Assembly (NCBI GenBank): GCA_018894105.1
Contig: CM032127.1
Span: 35,794,760-35,858,759, forward strand
Reading direction: 5' to 3'
DNA length: 64,000 bases
Source of the DNA: Jacaranda mimosifolia
Lineage: Eukaryota > Streptophyta > Magnoliopsida > Lamiales > Bignoniaceae
The notes beneath the pieces were generated by a model. That model had not been told where the DNA came from, did no database searches, and saw only the letters and a list, made by a program, of their open reading frames with translations. Both the position numbers and the translations under genes were made by a program. Positions 25,140-37,800 of the stretch are shown here, in pieces. Within the stretch, counting starts at the first letter, position 1. The number at the start of each line of letters is the position of its first letter.

Positions 25140-25600
25140 ATTTTTTGATCTTGTTGGGCCATTGGTAGCTGGGTAGGCAAATGCTTGGCCGACGAGCTAG
25201 GCTGGACCAACTGGGACTCAGTATGGGCACACTGGGCTTCGCTCTCTAGACTTCGGCGCGATGGGCTTCAAGCGAGCACCAGACCATTGGATTAAGCTTC
25301 GAGTTTTGGACCACTTCATCAAGCTTTAACACACTGGGCCATTTAGTACACTGCACTAAAGTTGGATGGACACCAATCTGTAGGCTAGATTGGGAACTGC
25401 TGGGCCTGCTTGCTGGGCCTCAAACTCAAGATCCCAGCTTCGGCACATTAGGCTGAGCACTTGGGCCAGCCAGAATGGGCCTAGCATCTTGGGCTTAGGC
25501 ACGGTGGACTGTTGTTGGTTGAGATAAATCCGCAAGTTTGCTTGAAGCGGGGTTCGATCCTGCGCCAACGCCCACACGCATAAAGGTACTAACCATCTTG
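25140..25600. other. GC-richer island with repeated TGGGCC/TGGGCT motifs in CACTA-2
   Basis: This 450-bp block stands out from AT-rich surroundings. It holds more than ten TGGGCC or TGGGCT words, for example near 25,156, 25,230, 25,262, 25,335, 25,402, 25,413, 25,462, 25,478 and 25,491. Such words equal the plant 'site II' element bound by TCP factors. It ends with 'ggggttcgatcctgcgcca', which resembles a tRNA T-arm. It may be captured host DNA or a decayed SINE-like piece. No ORF here is convincing. Confidence 0.6.
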
Positions 25601-28600
25601 CCTACAATTAATATAAGTCAAGATAAGGATGTGGATATATACTTATTCTCTTTGTCTCCAAAACTTAATATGGCTCTCAAGCCTCATCTCCTGTACTCTT
25701 AGCTTACTAAACTTACTATTGATTTTTTTTTGCTTATGTTATTTATTTAAAATCATTACATTATTTTGTTCAAAATAATTAAAAAAAATTATTTATTTCA
25801 AATTATTAAAATTATATTGTTAGGATAAAATTTTAGATTTTATTTTTATTTGAATTATTTATTTTGATTAATAAATAATTTAATTTTTTTATTTATATAT
25901 ACACACATCAAGGTCTCATAAGGTTCAAACTCTAGATCTCACACATTTTGACTTATTTATTTTTTATTAATTAATAAACTTAATGAAATTAGTTTAAATT
26001 AGGGCTTGTTTGTTTATGAATGGGAGCATTTTTGTCAAAATATTTTAGCAAAATAATTTTTCAAAAGTGGGGTTAGAGAATGTGATAGTTGTTTGTTTGT
26101 ATTTTTGGTGGTAGTGGAAAATGAATTGGGATAAAATTATTTATATTCGTGTTTTAGGAGGGAACAAGATATCATATTAATAATTTTTTTATTGGGTTGA
26201 CAGGGTGAAATTGACATTTTGAAATTACTATTGTTAGTATTATATTTTTATATCTTATTTTTATTTTTAAATTATTTATTTTAGTTAATAAATATTTTTT
26301 TTTATTTCATAAAGATATTCAACTTAATCTAATTAAATTATTTTAAATATGATTATTTTTTAATATTATTGAGATGTAATTTAAAAACAACATCATATTT
26401 AATTAAGAGATGGATTTGATTTTTATTTTTATTTTATAATTAATAAATATGTTTAATTAAATTACTTTAGATATGTTGATATTTTAAATTTTTACTTTTT
26501 TAATTCAACTTCAATTAAAATATTATTTAATATTTAGAAAAATTATTAATAAAATTATTTAAATTTATTTTGAGTAATTTAAATAATATTAAAGTTAAAC
26601 CCCCATGTTGAAATTACAAATAAGTCTAGGGGTATTTTTGTCTGAAAAATAATCAAAATAGCTTTTGAAGGATATTTTTGAATTTTAATATAAATGTTCA
26701 ACTGGCGTCTACAAATTTGTTAAGGATGTTAACAGTTCTTCAAAAATTTAATCAAATATATGGGGTAAAAAATAATTTTATTAAACTTATAATTATATTA
26801 CTAGGTTTATATTACAATTCCATGAGTATTTCAAAATAATTTCAAACTTTCCAGCTATATTAAAATTATACAAGTTGATCAATTTCAAAACAATTTGCGT
26901 TAATTAAGTGTAGAAATTTTTCAATAAATGCATGTTCAAATTGTCCACATCAATATATTATTAGTACAAAATATTTTAATTTTTAAAATAAAATTAATTA
27001 CATATAAAGACTAAAGTTTTTAGATTTTAAAAACAAATTTTCTAAAATCTTTTTGTTCAAAACCAATGTCCTAATAAATAATAACAAAGAATAGAAGTAA
27101 TTTTTTAATCCCCATAATAATACATCATAATTCATCTTATAATATAAGATAAAACAAATAATGTTTGAATATAGTATTTATATAGAAAATGGATGGAAGA
27201 GCAAAAATTTGGAGGTAATAAAAAAATAAATAGGGGAATCCATTTTTGGAGGGAAACTTATTTTTTTGAAGGAAATATAATATGTAGACAAACTAATTCT
27301 TAAGAACAACTTGTTCAGGTCCATGAAAGTTAATAATTATTATATTTAATAATATATTTTAAGTTAATACTTTTTTTACACTATATTAGACCACGAAAGT
27401 TATCTTCTTTTTAGCAATTTATATATAAAACATACACAAAATTAATATATAGATATCAATAAGTTATAAAAATCTTTAAATGGCCAATACAACAATTAAA
27501 AAAAATGTAATATTAAAAGGCCTAACTTTAGGGACCGTTTTCTTTTCATTAAATATTATGGTAAACGAGATTTCTTTCTTTTCTTTTGCTATTCAGGTAT
27601 GTAACCTTTAACTATTTATTTTAAGGAGTTTTTAGAATTTTTCTAAAAGAATATTGCATAAGTTATAATAAAAAAATTAAATCTTAAGCACCAAAATTTA
27701 TAAGTCCAAATTATATGTTATTTAACTATTTTAACTATAATAGAAAGTCATTTAATAATTTAAAAAATTATATGTCAATTCATCATATAATCTAAGATAA
27801 AAGAAATTAAGTTTGCTATAAATTATTTATACAAAAAAAATGAAGGTGCTAAAATTTAGAGGAATCGAAAAAAATGAAGAGAATTCATTATTATTAGAGA
27901 TAATCAAATTTTTGGAAGAAATCCAGTTAAACTATTATGTCAAACTAATAATAAAAACAATTGTTAACATTTTTTATGGACCAAATTTTGGAGGGAATAA
28001 AAAGTAGGAGGGAAACAAAATTGCATTGCCATCCAAATTCATTAAATAAATTTATACATATGTATAAAATAAGAATATATCAAATAATGAGAAATTGAGA
28101 AATAATGATAAATTTATATATGTATAAAATGAGAAATATATGATAAATTTTATTGAAATTTATATATATATATATGTATATATATACTATACTTGTATAT
28201 AAATATGAATAATTTTTTTATTATATATTTATAAATATTAAATATTATTTAATTCAGAATGAATAAATAGATAAAATAGATAAAAATAAAAGTAATTGAA
28301 TTTTATTGATAGATTTATATGTATGTATATTATAAATATGCGAATAAATATAAATAGAAAAAATAAGTATATATGTACGAATAATTAGAATGAAAAAAGA
28401 TAAAAATAAAAATAATTTAAAATTTTATAGATAAATTTATATATAAAAATATGTATAAAATGAGAATATATAAAATAATGAGAAATGAAAAATAATGATA
28501 AATTTATATATATGTATAAAATGAGAAATATATGAAATAATGGAAGAAGAGAGAAATGAGAATAAAAAGAAAAGAAAAGAATGAAAAAAAGAAAAAATAA

Positions 28601-29184
28601 ATAAAATATGATAATAAAAAGTTATTTAAATTGAATTGTAAATATGTGAAATGATTAAGGGTAAATTGATCTTTTTATATTAAAATTATATTAAATTGGC
28701 AACAAATGTGGAAGTTATTATATATATATATATATATATTTGCACAGTATGGTTTGATGCCTATTGCACAAATCACAGTGGGGTAAATTTCAACTAGCAC
28801 AATAAAATTGTTACCATTTCAATTGAGCCCTTACTTTTCTTTTCTTTCTTTCTTTCTTTTTTCTTTTTTTGGCTAACGTAGTGTTTGGTTATATTTTATA
28901 TGTTATGTATTATGTGTTTGGGAGAATGAGTTTTTGAGTAAGATGGGTAATGTGATAATTGTATTGGAGAAAGTGATGAATGTTTGTTTATATTTTGGAG
29001 AATAGCCAAAAATTTATTTTGGAGAATTTTAGTATCTTTTTAGTTACAAATTTCTAGACAATTAGATATTTATCCATAAAAAAATTAAATTAAATAAAAG
29101 TGTAAAAAAATAAATGTATAATAATAAAAAATAAATACAGAAAAAAGGAAAACATATAAAAATAAAACTATATATGGACATATA
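25601..29184. other. CACTA-2 AT-rich internal region
   Basis: Extremely AT-rich with no coding potential on either strand. It contains TA-rich runs near 28,160-28,190 and 28,716-28,740 and a TTTC-rich pyrimidine stretch at about 28,832-28,870. It holds a near-repeat of 'aatttatatat(a)tgtataaaatgagaa' at about 28,050-28,140 and 28,430-28,530. Nothing else is identified. Confidence 0.6.
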
Positions 29185-29775
29185 GGCAAATTTGCAATTT
29201 TCGTCCAGCAACTTTACCCCATTTGGTTTTTGGTCCTATAAATTGCATAATTGTAATTTTAGTCCTATAAGTATAAAAAATTGTCACTTTTAGTCCTTTT
29301 TCACCGGAACCGGCAAAAGTCACAAGTAAAGCTGATGTGGCTCGCTGAACGTGTGCCCATTTGGAGTTTTGCCTTGTTGGCAGCTGATATGACTTGATTA
29401 ATTAAAAAAATGACAAAAATGCCAAATAGATATATATATTAAAATATATATATTTATGACATTTATCATATATCATGTATATGATATGTATTTATATATA
29501 CACATATATCTAAATATATGTATTTATATATACATATATATACATTATATATGCCCCCCTCCCCCTAACAAAGCCTGCAGAACCTACCATCCCTCCCCCA
29601 ACCCACTGAGCTGCCTGGCTAGCCATAACTAGGGGTTGCTGGCCAGATCTAGCCATGCGGCGGCCATGGTTGCTACCCGGGGTAGGGGTTGGGGAGAGGG
29701 TATACCATTTTTTTTCCCTTCTTTTTTTTTTTAAATTTTCATTTTTAATTTTTTTAGTTTAAATTTAAATTTAAA

Positions 29776-30280
29776 TTATTTTAACATATGATTTTGTTTT
29801 TCAATTAGTAAATAATTATAAATTGTATATAAATATATATTTATATAAATATTTGTGTATATTTTTAAATTCAAATTTGTGCCAACTAAGCGAGTTAAAA
29901 GAATATTGTTAATATGGTAGATTATTTTTTTTAATTTTTTAATTAGTAAATAATTATAAATTATATATAAATATATATTTATATAATTATATTTGTATAT
30001 TTTTAAATTCAAAGTTGTGCCAACTAAGCGAGTTAAAAGAATATTGTTAATATGGTAGATTAATTTTTTTTTATTTTTAATTAGTAGATAATTATAAATT
30101 ATATATAAATATATGTACATATATATGTGTATATTTTTAAATTCAAAGTTGTGCCAACCAAGCGAGTTAAAAGAATATTGTTAATATGGTAGATTAATTT
30201 TTTTTATTTTTTAATTAGTAAATAATTATAGATTATATATAAATATATGTGTATATATGTGTATGTTTGTCTATATTTTA
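29776..30280. repeat. Tandem array, unit about 134-138 bp, inside the Mutator-like element
   Basis: Three full units and a partial fourth. The marker 'gccaactaagcgagttaaaa' starts at 29,881 and 30,019, with a one-base variant at 30,153. The rest of each unit is 'aattagtaaataattata' plus a variable TATA-rich stretch. The minus-strand ORF over this array simply reflects the repeat. Confidence 0.9.
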
Positions 30281-30499
30281 GGGGAGATATTTTTTACTAT
30301 AGAAATCAAATCAATGCTTTTTTGTTAAATTTTTTTAGGTGAAAATAGAATTGAGTGATTATAAAAAAATATATATGATGTATATATATAACATATGTAT
30401 GTATTTATTGAAAAATGGAGAAGTTTTGGGGATAATGAAGGATAGTATAGGGTATTTTGGGAAAAAAAATTTGTGTTTTGCAGAGAAAATGATGATGTG

Positions 30500-30760
30500 A
30501 AATATATAAATATATAGATATATATATAAAATAGATGTGTATATATGTGTGTATATATAAATTATATAATATATTTGAAATTAAAAAAAAAAGAAAGACA
30601 TGTATGTTGCCAACTAAGCAAGAAAAAGACATTTTAAAATAGATGTGTATATATATGTGTGTATATATAAATTTTATAGTATATGTGAAATTACAAAATA
30701 AAATAAAAAAAAGACATATATATTGCCAACTAAGCAATAAAAAGACAAAAGATGCCTACT
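30500..30760. repeat. Second tandem array, unit about 116 bp, inside the Mutator-like element
   Basis: Two to three units with 'gttgccaactaagca' at 30,607 and 'attgccaactaagca' at 30,722, preceded by 'aaatagatgtgtatatat.tgtgtgtatata'. The shared word GCCAACTAAGC links this array with the one at 29,776. The variant 'gcctactaggc' (30,754) lies next to the right inverted repeat. Confidence 0.85.
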
Positions 30761-30966
30761 AGGCAATCCAACGTGGCAAAAACTCCAAGCTGCCACACAC
30801 CTATCGAGCCACGTTAGCTTTTCCGGCAACTTTGGTCGTCTCCAGCCAAAAAAGGATGAAAAATGACAATTTTTTAATACTTATAGTACTAGAATTACAA
30901 TTATGCAACTTATAGGATCGAAAACCAAATGAGGTAAAGTTACAGGAAGAAAATTGTAATTTTGCC

Positions 30967-31900
30967 TGCACATATACATATTAATATATAGATATATATA
31001 CACATATACGTACATATATAAAATGAACCCAGCACCCCGCCAATGTGCAATTGAGCTTTCTGTTGGGCTAGGTGTGGCTGGTTTGAAGGGAGGGTGCGAT
31101 TTAGGTTTTCTTAATATTTTTACTTTATTTAATTATAAAATTTGTTAAACCGATTAATGGTTTGACATGAAGATCTAAGTAGATACAAATAAAAAATAAT
31201 TTTGTCTTTTACCTTTTACATATTTAATTTAATTTTTTATTTTTTTAACTATGGTGAAGGGTGACATGGGCATATAGGGAGGTGCCAATTTTTGGAGAAA
31301 ATTTTTAATTGTGACGACATGTGATATTAATAACTAAACTATTTTTTACACTTTAAATGAAATTAATTTATGGGGGGAACAAAATTTTGAAGGAAGAAAC
31401 TTTGGAGCAAATTTGGAGGGAATACATTTTTAGAGGGAAACAAAATTTAGGTGGGACTTTATTTAATTATGATTTAAAATAAGTAAAAAAGGTATTTGTT
31501 ACTATTTTCATATAACAAAATTTTGGAGGGAAAAAATTTTTAGAGGGTAAATTATTAAATATAGTAACAAATATATTTGTTACTATAAAACTTAATTGTA
31601 ACAAATTTGTCAACACAACAAAAAGTAGAAACTTTTGTTACAAATATGTCTTCCTGAAAAATGGGAAAAATTATTTGTGACAATACTTCCGTTTTTGTAA
31701 TGATTTTTTCTTTAGTTACAAAAGAATAAAAATTTTGGATAACAAATATTTATTAAAGGTAACATATATTTTTCTTGGTTACCCAAGATGAGTACTTTGG
31801 TAACAAAATTCCTGTCTCATTGTGAAAAATCATGATTTTGTATAGAATTTTTACTTTGTTACCAAAATGTTTGTTACAAGAAGTGCAATTTGTTATAGTG
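30967..31900. other. CACTA-2 right arm
   Basis: Non-coding. The final 450 bp carry many GTTAC/GTAAC and 'ttggagggaa' motifs, the subterminal repeats of this element, and end in the terminal inverted repeat. Confidence 0.65.
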
Positions 31901-32786
31901 AGCTTAAGAGTTGAGCTGGTTTGACTTAAGAGTTAAGTCAAATGTTAATTAATTAAATTAAAGTGTTTAATTTAATTAATGGGAAGGAAACATTTTGGAG
32001 GAAAAATTCAAATGAAATATTCATTTGAATTAGCATTTTAATTACCTTGAAATTAGATTTCAAATGTAATTAAGATGCACATGAAATTCAAATTGGATTT
32101 GAATTTGCATTTGCCACCTTGGCAATGGAAGTTGGCCGCCCACCTTGAGGAAGGTGTGATACCAACTTGGCATCACATCAACCTCACCCTATATATAGAT
32201 ATAGTGGGTGTGAGGATAGGTTATTACAATTCCCTCCAAAACCTCTTGTAAGCATTACATTCATGTGTTGAGAGCTTTGCTCTCTTCTTCTTTTTCCCTA
32301 CCTAAAATCAGCCTCCACCATAGCCTATCTCTAGTCTTATTCCAGCTTATAGACTAGAGATTTTCGAAGATTTATTTGGTGTGTGGATCATATCAATAGA
32401 GGCTAACAAGTTAGTTTGATACTGTTTGGAGATCAATTTGCACAGAGTCCAATTTGGCGAATTTTTCTAGGGAGATTCAAAAAGTTTTTTGATCTAATTT
32501 TTTATTGTGTTTCCTCCAAGGCATTGAGAGGTTGTAATATTTTTTTTGTGAATTTTGGAGGAGTTTTGACGAGGTTAAAAATCGCTCCATTCCTACTATG
32601 CAGTTTTTTGCAAATTCTGGATTGGTGAAAGGTTCACCACTTTCTCCTTGGATTTTAGCATTCCAACGTAACACTCTATCTAAATCTGGGTTTTATGCAT
32701 GATTTGAACCTATTTAGCTTCTAAGCACTAGTTTATTAAGCTTATGAAGTTTTTGTAATTGGATCCTTGTGCCTCACTTGCTTTCA
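31901..32786 (+). repeat. Copia-3 3' LTR, right part
   Basis: Resumes the LTR after CACTA-2, with the TATA motif at 32,190-32,205. It ends ...ggatccttgtgcctcacttg plus ctttca at 32,786, followed by the TTTGT duplication. It shows the LTR end that the 5' copy lacks. Confidence 0.9.
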
Positions 32787-32791
32787 TTTGT

Positions 32792-33504
32792 ATGACCTTA
32801 TTTTTGGAAAACTCCTTTTCCAAATTGTCACACCACCTTGGGCAAGGATTTCTTGGAATCGATCATTATAGAACATATGGGAGATGTACTCGCCCTTCAC
32901 AAAAGCGAGGAGTCGAATTTCATCTTGGATCTCACAAACCTCCATACCTAGTAGCTCATACCCAATCTCGACTCGAAAGATCTACTAAGTGGTCAAGGAA
33001 GAGTCAAAGCATGAGGACCAAACATAAGGTTACCATGGATCCTCAAGTTAGAGGACTAATAATATGCACTAGCGTAAGTTGGAGAACTTGCCACTACGGC
33101 TATCTAGTAGATTCTTCCATGGGTCTTCAGTGTCTTCTTCTCTAATATGCACCCACTAATATACACGCATATCTCATATGGTTACTCATGGAATGGAGCA
33201 ATATCCAACTCTTAGATTTATGCATCGTTAGTGCAAGTCTATCTAGATCTTAGATGCCCCATCTCATAAGATCATATGACTTGAAAAGTTTAAGATGACG
33301 ATCGTGTAAGACTTATTCCTTGATCATCGAACCAAGTCCAGTAGTCATGAGTGATCTAAGGGCTTCATGCAAATGCGAGTGAAGTAATAAAGAGCATAAA
33401 ATGAAGATGGCCACATATAGAATATCATTTAATCAAGATTGTTTTTACAAGGAAATAGCTTTTATAAGGCCAATCCTATTAGCTTGCTGGGCACTATTCC
33501 AATA
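32792..33504 (-). repeat. Copia-2 5' LTR, outer part
   Basis: Continues the LTR broken at 19,644. It ends at the LTR terminus, reading TATTGGAATAGTGCC on the minus strand (TG changed to TA), followed by the AAACC duplication. ORFs on either strand here are not genes. Confidence 0.9.
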
Positions 33505-33509
33505 AAACC

Positions 33510-34860
33510 ATACCCATATAGAAAGCAATTTGCTTTTATCTTGTTGCAACTCCTGCCCTTTTGAGTTCTATGTCACTCACATGAGTGAAGTGAATTATAA
33601 ATTATTGCATAAGAATGTAATAGATGTTATAAACCAAAATGCTAGTTTTATCACAAATGACTTAATGATCAATAAACCTTTCTTTTCTCTCCCATAGGAA
33701 GGTTGTCCCCTTTAGTTCATTCGCAATCTTAATGTCTACCATTTCTATGTACTTTTGAAAATGAGTTAAATATGAAAAGTCCATCTATTTGTATTTATAT
33801 TTGAGTACTTATGTTTTCTTATAGAGAAAGGTATTACTTTTCTAGATTTTGATTTATTTGCATGGATATGGACTTGGAGAAATTGTTCCACTATTGTAGC
33901 TTGTCATTGTATGGCCAATTGTAGGCTTTCATCATAGTTCTATCAGCAAAAACCTTTGGTTAGAGACTTCTAGACATATATCCTGGCGAGATGCATCGAA
34001 AAGAATTTTAATATTTCAATAATTTATTTTGTAATAATATCTATATTACTTTATGTTATTAAAAAATGAATTGTAATTTTTTTTTAGTATTTAAAGAAAC
34101 ATTATATATTGCTAATTAAAAAAAATAATATGAATATTTTAATTTAAAAATATTATGTATGAAGAGAATTTGTACTTAAATAAGTTGTGGAATATGAAGA
34201 ATTGCTAACTTTAAGTTCATAAATTATATAAAAGATTTTAAAATAATAAAATTTAAAAAATAAATGAAAGAATTAAGAAAATAAAAGTAGAGTAGAATAT
34301 TTAACCATTAATATCCTTCCAATTCTTCCAATTTTGTATGAAATGGAAAGTTATCTAGCCAACTAATTTTGCAGATATTTCTTTGATCATCCATCCAAAC
34401 CAATGTCCATGTTCCAATCCAAAATATCTCCAACTAACCAAGTTTGTGGCTATTTCAGTAGCAAATAAACCACCTGTATATGACAAGATTTTCAAAAATA
34501 AAAAGATACACATCTAGAAATTTTAATTCTTAATTCTACTCTTATTTTCTATCAAAAATAATATAGTGAAGTTAAGGTGTATCAATTTAATCATAATTTT
34601 TTTTCAAATATCCCCTTATTGTAAAACACAGGCTTTATCATGCGCATAAAAGTAATTAGTCCCAAAAATCATGCTTCCATAACAAATATCTATCTTACTT
34701 GACCCTGTTGTCTACTTGATCTATAAGGCTCTTAACTAGCATTATGACTTCAGATAAACATATCATATGTGCTATAATATTTGTTACGGAATTTATATAT
34801 CATATGTATTTTTTATCTATATCTAATGATTATTTGTATTTTCACCTTAACTAGTTCCAA
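33510..34860. other. CACTA-1 sequence upstream of the TNP2 gene
   Basis: AT-rich and without recognisable coding sequence. It probably includes the TNP2 promoter and 5' region, by position only. Confidence 0.5.
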
Positions 34861-37800
34861 GTGGATAAGAGCTGGGTCAAACTCAACAACTTCGCTTCAA
34901 AAGATTATGTTAATGGAGTTAAAAGTTTTATGAGGTTTGCTTTATAGAATACTAGGGGGAGAAATAACGTGCCTTATCCCTCTGGAGAATGCTTGAATTA
35001 GATTTTACACCTACCTCCTTTGGTTAAATTGCATTTACTCACTAATGGAATGGATGTCGATTGTACTAAATGGGTACATCGTGGTGAAAGCTCTAATCAA
35101 TATGTAGATGAAAATATTGATGATTATATAGATGAAACATTTGAGGAGAAAGAGATGTTGGAGGATTTGAACCTTGGCATGAATAATTTTTTCGATAATG
35201 AGTATCCAAACAATTTTTGGGATAATCTTATTGATGATAATCTAAATGTCGTATCAGATAATGAAGTAGGAATTTTCCAAAGATTGTTGAGAGATGCGCA
35301 CTGTAAGTTATATCCTGGCTACTCTAAATCATTGTTATCTTTCCTTGTCAAATTGCTCCACATAAAGGTCTTGAATCAAATGACTAATAAATGTTATGAC
35401 ACGATAATTGATTTGTTTAAGCAATACTTGCTAGAGGGTGATATCATTCCTCCTTCATTTTATGAGGCAAGAAAGGTATTAAAAAGCATTGGTTTAGGGT
35501 ATGAGCTTATTCATGCATGTAAAAATGATTGCATTCTTTTTTGGAAAGAATATGAGATCTTCAAATAGTTGCCCAATCTATAAGGAATCTAGATGGAAAG
35601 TAAGTGATGGCAAAGGAAAGCAAATTCCTCACAAAATTTTGCGCTACTTTATCTAAAACCAATGTTACAACAATTGTATATACCAAGGAAAACAGCTTCT
35701 CATATGAGGTGGCATAAGGATGGAAAAGTTGAAGAGGGTGAATTAATGATCCATTCTTTAGATTCTAAAGCTTGGAAAGATCTTGATAAGAAATACCCTT
35801 GGTTTGCCGAAGATCCTTAGAGTATATGTTTTAGTTTAGCTACTGATTGATTTAATTCTTTTGGAAACATAAACAATTTTTACAATATATTGCCAATCAT
35901 TTTAACGACATATAATATACAATCTTAGCAATGCATGAAAGAACCTTATTTGATGATATCTCTTTTAATCCCCAGTCCTTGATCACCTGGGATAGACATT
36001 GATGTATATCTTGGACCTTTAATAGATGAATTGAAGGAACTATGTGAGTTTTGATGGGATGCAAAAGTTGGAAAATATTTTTGTCTACATGCAGCAATTT
36101 TGTGGACAATAAATGATCTTTCTGCATATGTTGATATTTCTAGACATCAAACAAAGGGATATTATGCTTGTCCAAGATGCAGCTTTAACACTCCTTCGCA
36201 AAGACTAAGAAGCAACATCGGTTATATTGGCCACAGACGATACTTGCATCATTATCACCATTTTTGAAAAAATCTTAAATTTAATGGAGAGACTGAATAG
36301 CAATCTAAGCCTATGGAGCTTTCCAATGATCAGATTTTAATCCAACTAAAAGTGGTAGAACATGTTGTGCTTGGCAAGCATTCTAGAGATAAAAAATGGA
36401 AGCATCCCTCCCAGCAACCATGTTGGACCAAAAAGAATATATTCTTTGAGTTGCCCATATTGGTGAAAACTTAAATTCCGCACAATCTTGATGTAATGCA
36501 TATTGAGAAAGATATATGCAATTGTTTGGTTAGGACTATATTAGACATTGATGGTAAATAAAAAGATACTAATGAAGCTCAGCTGGATTTTGAGGATATG
36601 GGTATAAGACTTGAATTATACTTAAAACCAATAGAAGGTGCCAAAGCAAATAAGGAAGGTAAAGTAAAATGTTTGAAGCCTCGTGCACTTTATTCTCTAT
36701 CCCAAAAGGAAAGTAAGGGTTACGTGAATTCTTGAAATAAGTAAAATTTCCAGATGGATATGCTGGTAATATCTCTAAATGCGTGAGAATCAAGGATGGT
36801 AAGATAACATGGTTGAAAAGTCATGATTGTTGTGTTCTATTGTAATGTTTGCTTCATGTAAGAATGCATGGTTACGTACAAAAAGATGTTCTTGATGTAT
36901 ATTATGCAAGTTAGACATGATATTTCTAGTTGCTTTCTTTGATGTCATGGTTCATTTGGCACAAGAGGCCAAGCTTGGTGGTCCTTTACATTATCGATAG
37001 ATGTATCCTATAGAGAGGTAAAAGTTTATGTCTACTTAATTTTTTTTCTTAAAAAATATCTTATGATAAACTTCAAATGCTTATTTGATATCTTATTTCT
37101 ATCATGTCAATAATGTGTGTTTTTCTTGATATTTTTTCTAATGTAACTACAGATATCTTAGTAGTTTATAAGGGATGGTTTGAAATATAGCTCGTCCAGA
37201 AGGTTCAATAGATGAAGTGTATATTGTAAAAGAGTGTTTGACTTTTTATTCCTTATATTTGCATGGAGTTGAGACAAAATATAATAGAGATGAGAGAAAT
37301 CAAGATGGTGAGGAATATCTAAACATAACAATAACTGTGCTTAGAAGTAAAATTCGAACCTTTGGCGAAACAGATTTTTCTAAAACGACCCCTCAAGAAT
37401 ATAACGCACTACATTGGTTTGTTCTGAATAATTATGTGGTGATAGAATCGTACTTAAGGTAATTGGATTTTTTTTTATCATTATAAACTCATGTCTAACA
37501 TTCTATTACTAATTTTTATTATTATTGTTGTCTAGAGAGCACGAAGTAATACTCAAGTAGGAATATCCTGTTGGATGGGAGGCAAGGTAAAAGAATGAGT
37601 TTGCTTCATGGCTTGATAATCAGGTATGATACTAAAATTACTTTTAATTTTGGTTCATTGAAAAGTAAAATTTTTATAGTATATAAGTACTAACTCTCAT
37701 TATTTTGTAATATTAGATTAAAGAGCTTCAATGTCTAAAATCCCCACATGCTACCGATGAATTTCTTACACTGGCATCTGATCCTGATTATCATATTAGT

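Larger units (their letters stand above)
29185..30966. mobile_element. Mutator-like non-autonomous element with ~200-bp inverted repeats
   Basis: The left end GGCAAATTTGCAATTTTCGT and the right end, read inverted, GGCAAAATTACAATTTTCTT start inverted repeats of roughly 180-210 bp. These share the phrases 'actttacc.catttggtttt', 'cctataa.ttgcataattgtaatt' and 'ataagtat.aaaaattgtca'. The flanks are TGGACATATA (29,175-29,184) and TGCACATATA (30,967-30,976), a 10-bp duplication with one mismatch. Long inverted repeats with a 9-11-bp duplication are typical of Mutator-like elements. No transposase is present. The interior holds a GC-rich piece (29,545-29,700) and two tandem arrays. Confidence 0.75.
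24816..31900. mobile_element. CACTA-2, non-autonomous CACTA-type element
   Basis: Left end TACTACAACAAATTACGCTT (first C changed to T). Right end, read inverted, CACTATAACAAATTGCACTT. The 3-bp target duplication is AGT (24,813-24,815, from AGC) and AGC (31,901-31,903). The Copia-3 LTR reads on as ATCAAGC-TTAAGAG when the element is removed. Subterminal regions are full of GTTAC/GTAAC motifs (24,840-25,130 and 31,550-31,880). No transposase is recognisable in the remaining 5.3 kb, so mobilisation must have come from elsewhere. It contains a Mutator-like insertion. Confidence 0.88.
19645..32786 (+). mobile_element. Copia-3, LTR retrotransposon (Ty1/copia) with nested CACTA-2
   Basis: Plus-oriented and inserted in the Copia-2 5' LTR. 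Target duplication TTTGT at 19,640-19,644 and 32,787-32,791. The interrupted LTR reads on correctly from 32,792. Own length is about 6.05 kb: 5' LTR lacking its last ~300 bp, leader and most of gag through mid-integrase deleted, then reverse transcriptase and RNase H, a polypurine tract and a 3' LTR that CACTA-2 splits. It is younger than Copia-2 by position. Confidence 0.92.
14338..33504 (-). mobile_element. Copia-2, LTR retrotransposon (Ty1/copia) with nested Copia-3
   Basis: A minus-oriented copia element. The 5-bp target duplication AAACC flanks it at 14,333-14,337 and 33,505-33,509. In element order: 5' LTR (33,504-32,792, then 19,644-18,211 after removing Copia-3), primer site, long leader, gag, part of the gag/protease junction, then a truncated 3' LTR. 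Integrase, reverse transcriptase, RNase H and part of the 3' LTR were lost by one deletion with its junction near 15,158. Without Copia-3 it is about 6.0 kb. It sits in non-coding sequence of CACTA-1. Confidence 0.92.

Noticed and set aside
25545..25570. tRNA gene, suggested by 'ggggttcgatcctgcgcc'
   Set aside because: Only a T-arm-like stem is present. No matching acceptor stem, anticodon arm or D-arm can be folded around it.
29776..30120. Minus-strand ORF of 114 codons
   Set aside because: It is the translation of the 134-138 bp tandem array; its peptide repeat follows the DNA repeat and codon positions are not conserved.
30405..30737. Minus-strand ORF of 110 codons, Tyr/Ile-rich
   Set aside because: It covers the second TA-rich tandem array and has no family resemblance.
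29776..30760. CRISPR-like regularly spaced repeats
   Set aside because: Units are contiguous tandem repeats of over 110 bp without unique spacers, in a eukaryotic transposon.
32759..33145. Plus-strand ORF of 128 codons
   Set aside because: It spans the Copia-3 LTR end, the target duplication and the antisense Copia-2 LTR, so it is a chance reading of two LTRs.
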